A stretch of 6,443 nucleotides of DNA from Spirochaetota bacterium. GTDB taxonomy: Bacteria; Spirochaetota; Spirochaetia; Treponematales; Breznakiellaceae. Location of the stretch: the NCBI GenBank assembly GCA_023398155.1, contig JAEWSV010000466.1, positions 1 through 6,443 on the forward strand. The letters run 5' to 3'. Below, piece by piece: positions 5,006 to 6,443 of this stretch. The stretch's first letter is position 1; each line of letters opens with the position of its first letter. The position numbers and the translations under genes were made by a program. The notes under the pieces are model-generated. The model was not told where the DNA came from. It saw only the letters and a program-made list of their open reading frames with translations, and did no database searches.

Positions 5006-6443
5006 AATATACCCTCACATGTTCCACCGGCATCTTATGCTTCATCTTCAGGATAAGAGTCTGCTCGGAAGCGGAGTATGCCCAGCCCGAAGAGTCGTAC
5101 CGCTCGAATCGAGGATCGGTACGGAAATCGATACCGTATAGCTGGATCTTCGCGAAGGGCTTAAGCCCCCGGATCATCATATAATGGGTCTCGCCCGCGG
5201 CGAAGGTCACCGCGAGATCCAGGACGCCCGCCTCCCTGGAGACGGTCACGGCAGAAGCGGCGGTCCACGCCCAGAGCGGCGCTCCGCCCTCGGTTGAGAG
5301 GGGCGCGGCCCGGGGGAGCCGGTCATATTCGGCGACAGCCCGGTAGATGCGGGCGGCGGAAAGCCGTGCCTGCCCCGTAGGGACCGGCGCTGCCGGAGGA
5401 ACGAACTGAAGGGCGGCGGGAACCGTGCCGACGGAATCGGCGAGCGAAAGCACCGACAAGATCAGGCTCCTGCCGAGTTCCAGCCAGGTAGAATCCTTAG
5501 CTCCGGCGGAGGATCGCTCGAGGGCCCGTCCGACGCGCAGAGCGAAGGCGGTATCGACGGCGCCGTCCGCCGCGGGCAACACGAGTCCGTCGTCCGACCT
5601 CTTCATTCTCTCCGAAAGGACGAAACGCGACTGGTCCACGAGCGTATCGAAGGGGTTGGCATCGGCCGGCCGGTGTTTCTTCCAATCGGCCCAACATTCC
5701 AGGAACCCCGCGGCCAGGGGCGGCGTAACCGAGGAGGGATCCACCGAACGGGCGAACGCGGCTACGTCGTCGGCGATCGTCCGGCTCGCCCGGACTGCTA
5801 GGTAGGCAATAAGATTGCGTTCCGAGAACAAATCGAGATTACGCTCGTTCGCCAGGCGGGACAGCCGACCGAGGGTCTCCCGCTCATCGGCCGACAGCGA
5901 GCGTAGAGCCTCGTCCAAGCGACCGAAGTACACCGTAGACAAGAAAGTCCGGCCGGCGCCGTCCAGGAAGGCCTTGGGCGCCGTAGCCACCGCCGAGCGG
6001 TAGCCTCCGCGTCGGTTCGATTCAGCCACGTACGCGACGATGGTCTCCTCGTCCGGAGAGCCCGCCATGGCCCGTTCCCAGCCGGCCAGCGCGAGATCGC
6101 GCCACCGCAGTAGCGCTCGATCAAAGGCGGTCTTGTCCGCGGCTTGAGGCATCACGAGCTCGGCGGGCGAGAAGGTTTTCTGGGGGACTATTTTCCCGTA
6201 GGAGAACGAAGAGGCGCTCGCGTTCAGTACGAGCGTCCGTTTTTCCGCGTCCACCGCGGCGCGCCGGAAAGAATACGAGCCGTCCCGCGCTGCGAAGGCG
6301 ATGCCGCCGCCTTCGGCTTCCACCATCTTTGACGAACGGAGCGGTCGGTACGGCAACCGGAGCGTCTGAACGGACCGAGCGAGCGTAGCGGATACCTGGA
6401 GCGTTTCCGTCCCCTCCGAAAAGGCCGTTCTGAAGAGCAACAC
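4992..6443 (-). CDS. Unrecognised large protein, 5' end cut by the window edge
   Basis: An open frame of 483 residues runs to TGA at 4994-4992. The first in-window codon happens to be GTG, but the sequence there reads like the inside of a beta-rich domain, so the true start and any signal peptide probably lie outside. I do not recognise a family. Residues about 1-100 look beta-rich. About 105-350 are mainly helical with many Ala, Arg and Leu, lacking a clear repeat period. A Pro/Ala linker follows (about 345-360). The last 70 residues form a compact beta-rich module with many aromatic and charged residues (MIRGLKPF, IQLYGIDFRTDPRF, LKMKHKMPVEHVRVYF). No transmembrane segment or catalytic motif is apparent. 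The phosphatase follows on the same strand, overlapping or about 60 bases downstream, so an operon is likely. A periplasmic or surface role is possible but cannot be shown. Confidence 0.75.
   Translation of the reverse strand: MLLFRTAFSEGTETLQVSATLARSVQTLRLPYRPLRSSKMVEAEGGGIAFAARDGSYSFRRAAVDAEKRTLVLNASASSFSYGKIVPQKTFSPAELVMPQAADKTAFDRALLRWRDLALAGWERAMAGSPDEETIVAYVAESNRRGGYRSAVATAPKAFLDGAGRTFLSTVYFGRLDEALRSLSADERETLGRLSRLANERNLDLFSERNLIAYLAVRASRTIADDVAAFARSVDPSSVTPPLAAGFLECWADWKKHRPADANPFDTLVDQSRFVLSERMKRSDDGLVLPAADGAVDTAFALRVGRALERSSAGAKDSTWLELGRSLILSVLSLADSVGTVPAALQFVPPAAPVPTGQARLSAARIYRAVAEYDRLPRAAPLSTEGGAPLWAWTAASAVTVSREAGVLDLAVTFAAGETHYMMIRGLKPFAKIQLYGIDFRTDPRFERYDSSGWAYSASEQTLILKMKHKMPVEHVRVYFEES

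Overview
The window is a GC-rich (by eye about 60%) bacterial stretch with tight gene packing, GTG/TTG start codons and short intergenic spaces. The protein style (a GH63/MGH1-like cytoplasmic glycosidase, a GatB-type protein opening MYKSHIALEV, and a large uncharacterised protein) feels most like a spirochaete of the Treponema/Spirochaeta kind. That is an inference from resemblance; there is no rRNA or other marker here.

Layout. Bases 1-88 hold a G-rich 16-bp tandem repeat. It is followed by a duplicated stem-loop sequence (106-148) that overlaps the last codons of a minus-strand glycoside hydrolase (1552 down to 128). Bases 1564-1873 are a divergent control region. It carries one candidate sigma70-type promoter for each direction, two small dyads, and a tandem pair of hairpins whose stems differ by compensatory base-pair changes and which abut a perfect TTGACA box. 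On the plus strand, 1874-4267 encodes the most remarkable gene: a GatB-like protein (cradle domain, helical domain, YqeY tail) fused to an asparaginase/GatD-like domain. Its stop lies 18 bases from the stop of a convergent minus-strand histidine phosphatase (4286 to about 4930 or 5005). Upstream of that on the same strand is the 3' part of a large unrecognised protein (6443 down to 4992, cut by the window edge). A 17-bp perfect hairpin sits exactly at the junction of these two minus-strand genes.

Function. The fusion has the same two kinds of domain as archaeal GatDE amidotransferase: a GatB/GatE-type tRNA-dependent kinase domain and a GatD-type asparaginase. Here they are on one chain, without the GatE insertion domain. 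Several residues normally needed for catalysis are replaced in both halves, including the asparaginase nucleophile Thr, which is Ala479. It may therefore be a paralogue with a new or non-catalytic role, not the housekeeping amidotransferase. The phosphatase and the large protein upstream are likely co-transcribed. No functional link between the glycosidase and the fusion is evident beyond a shared divergent promoter region.
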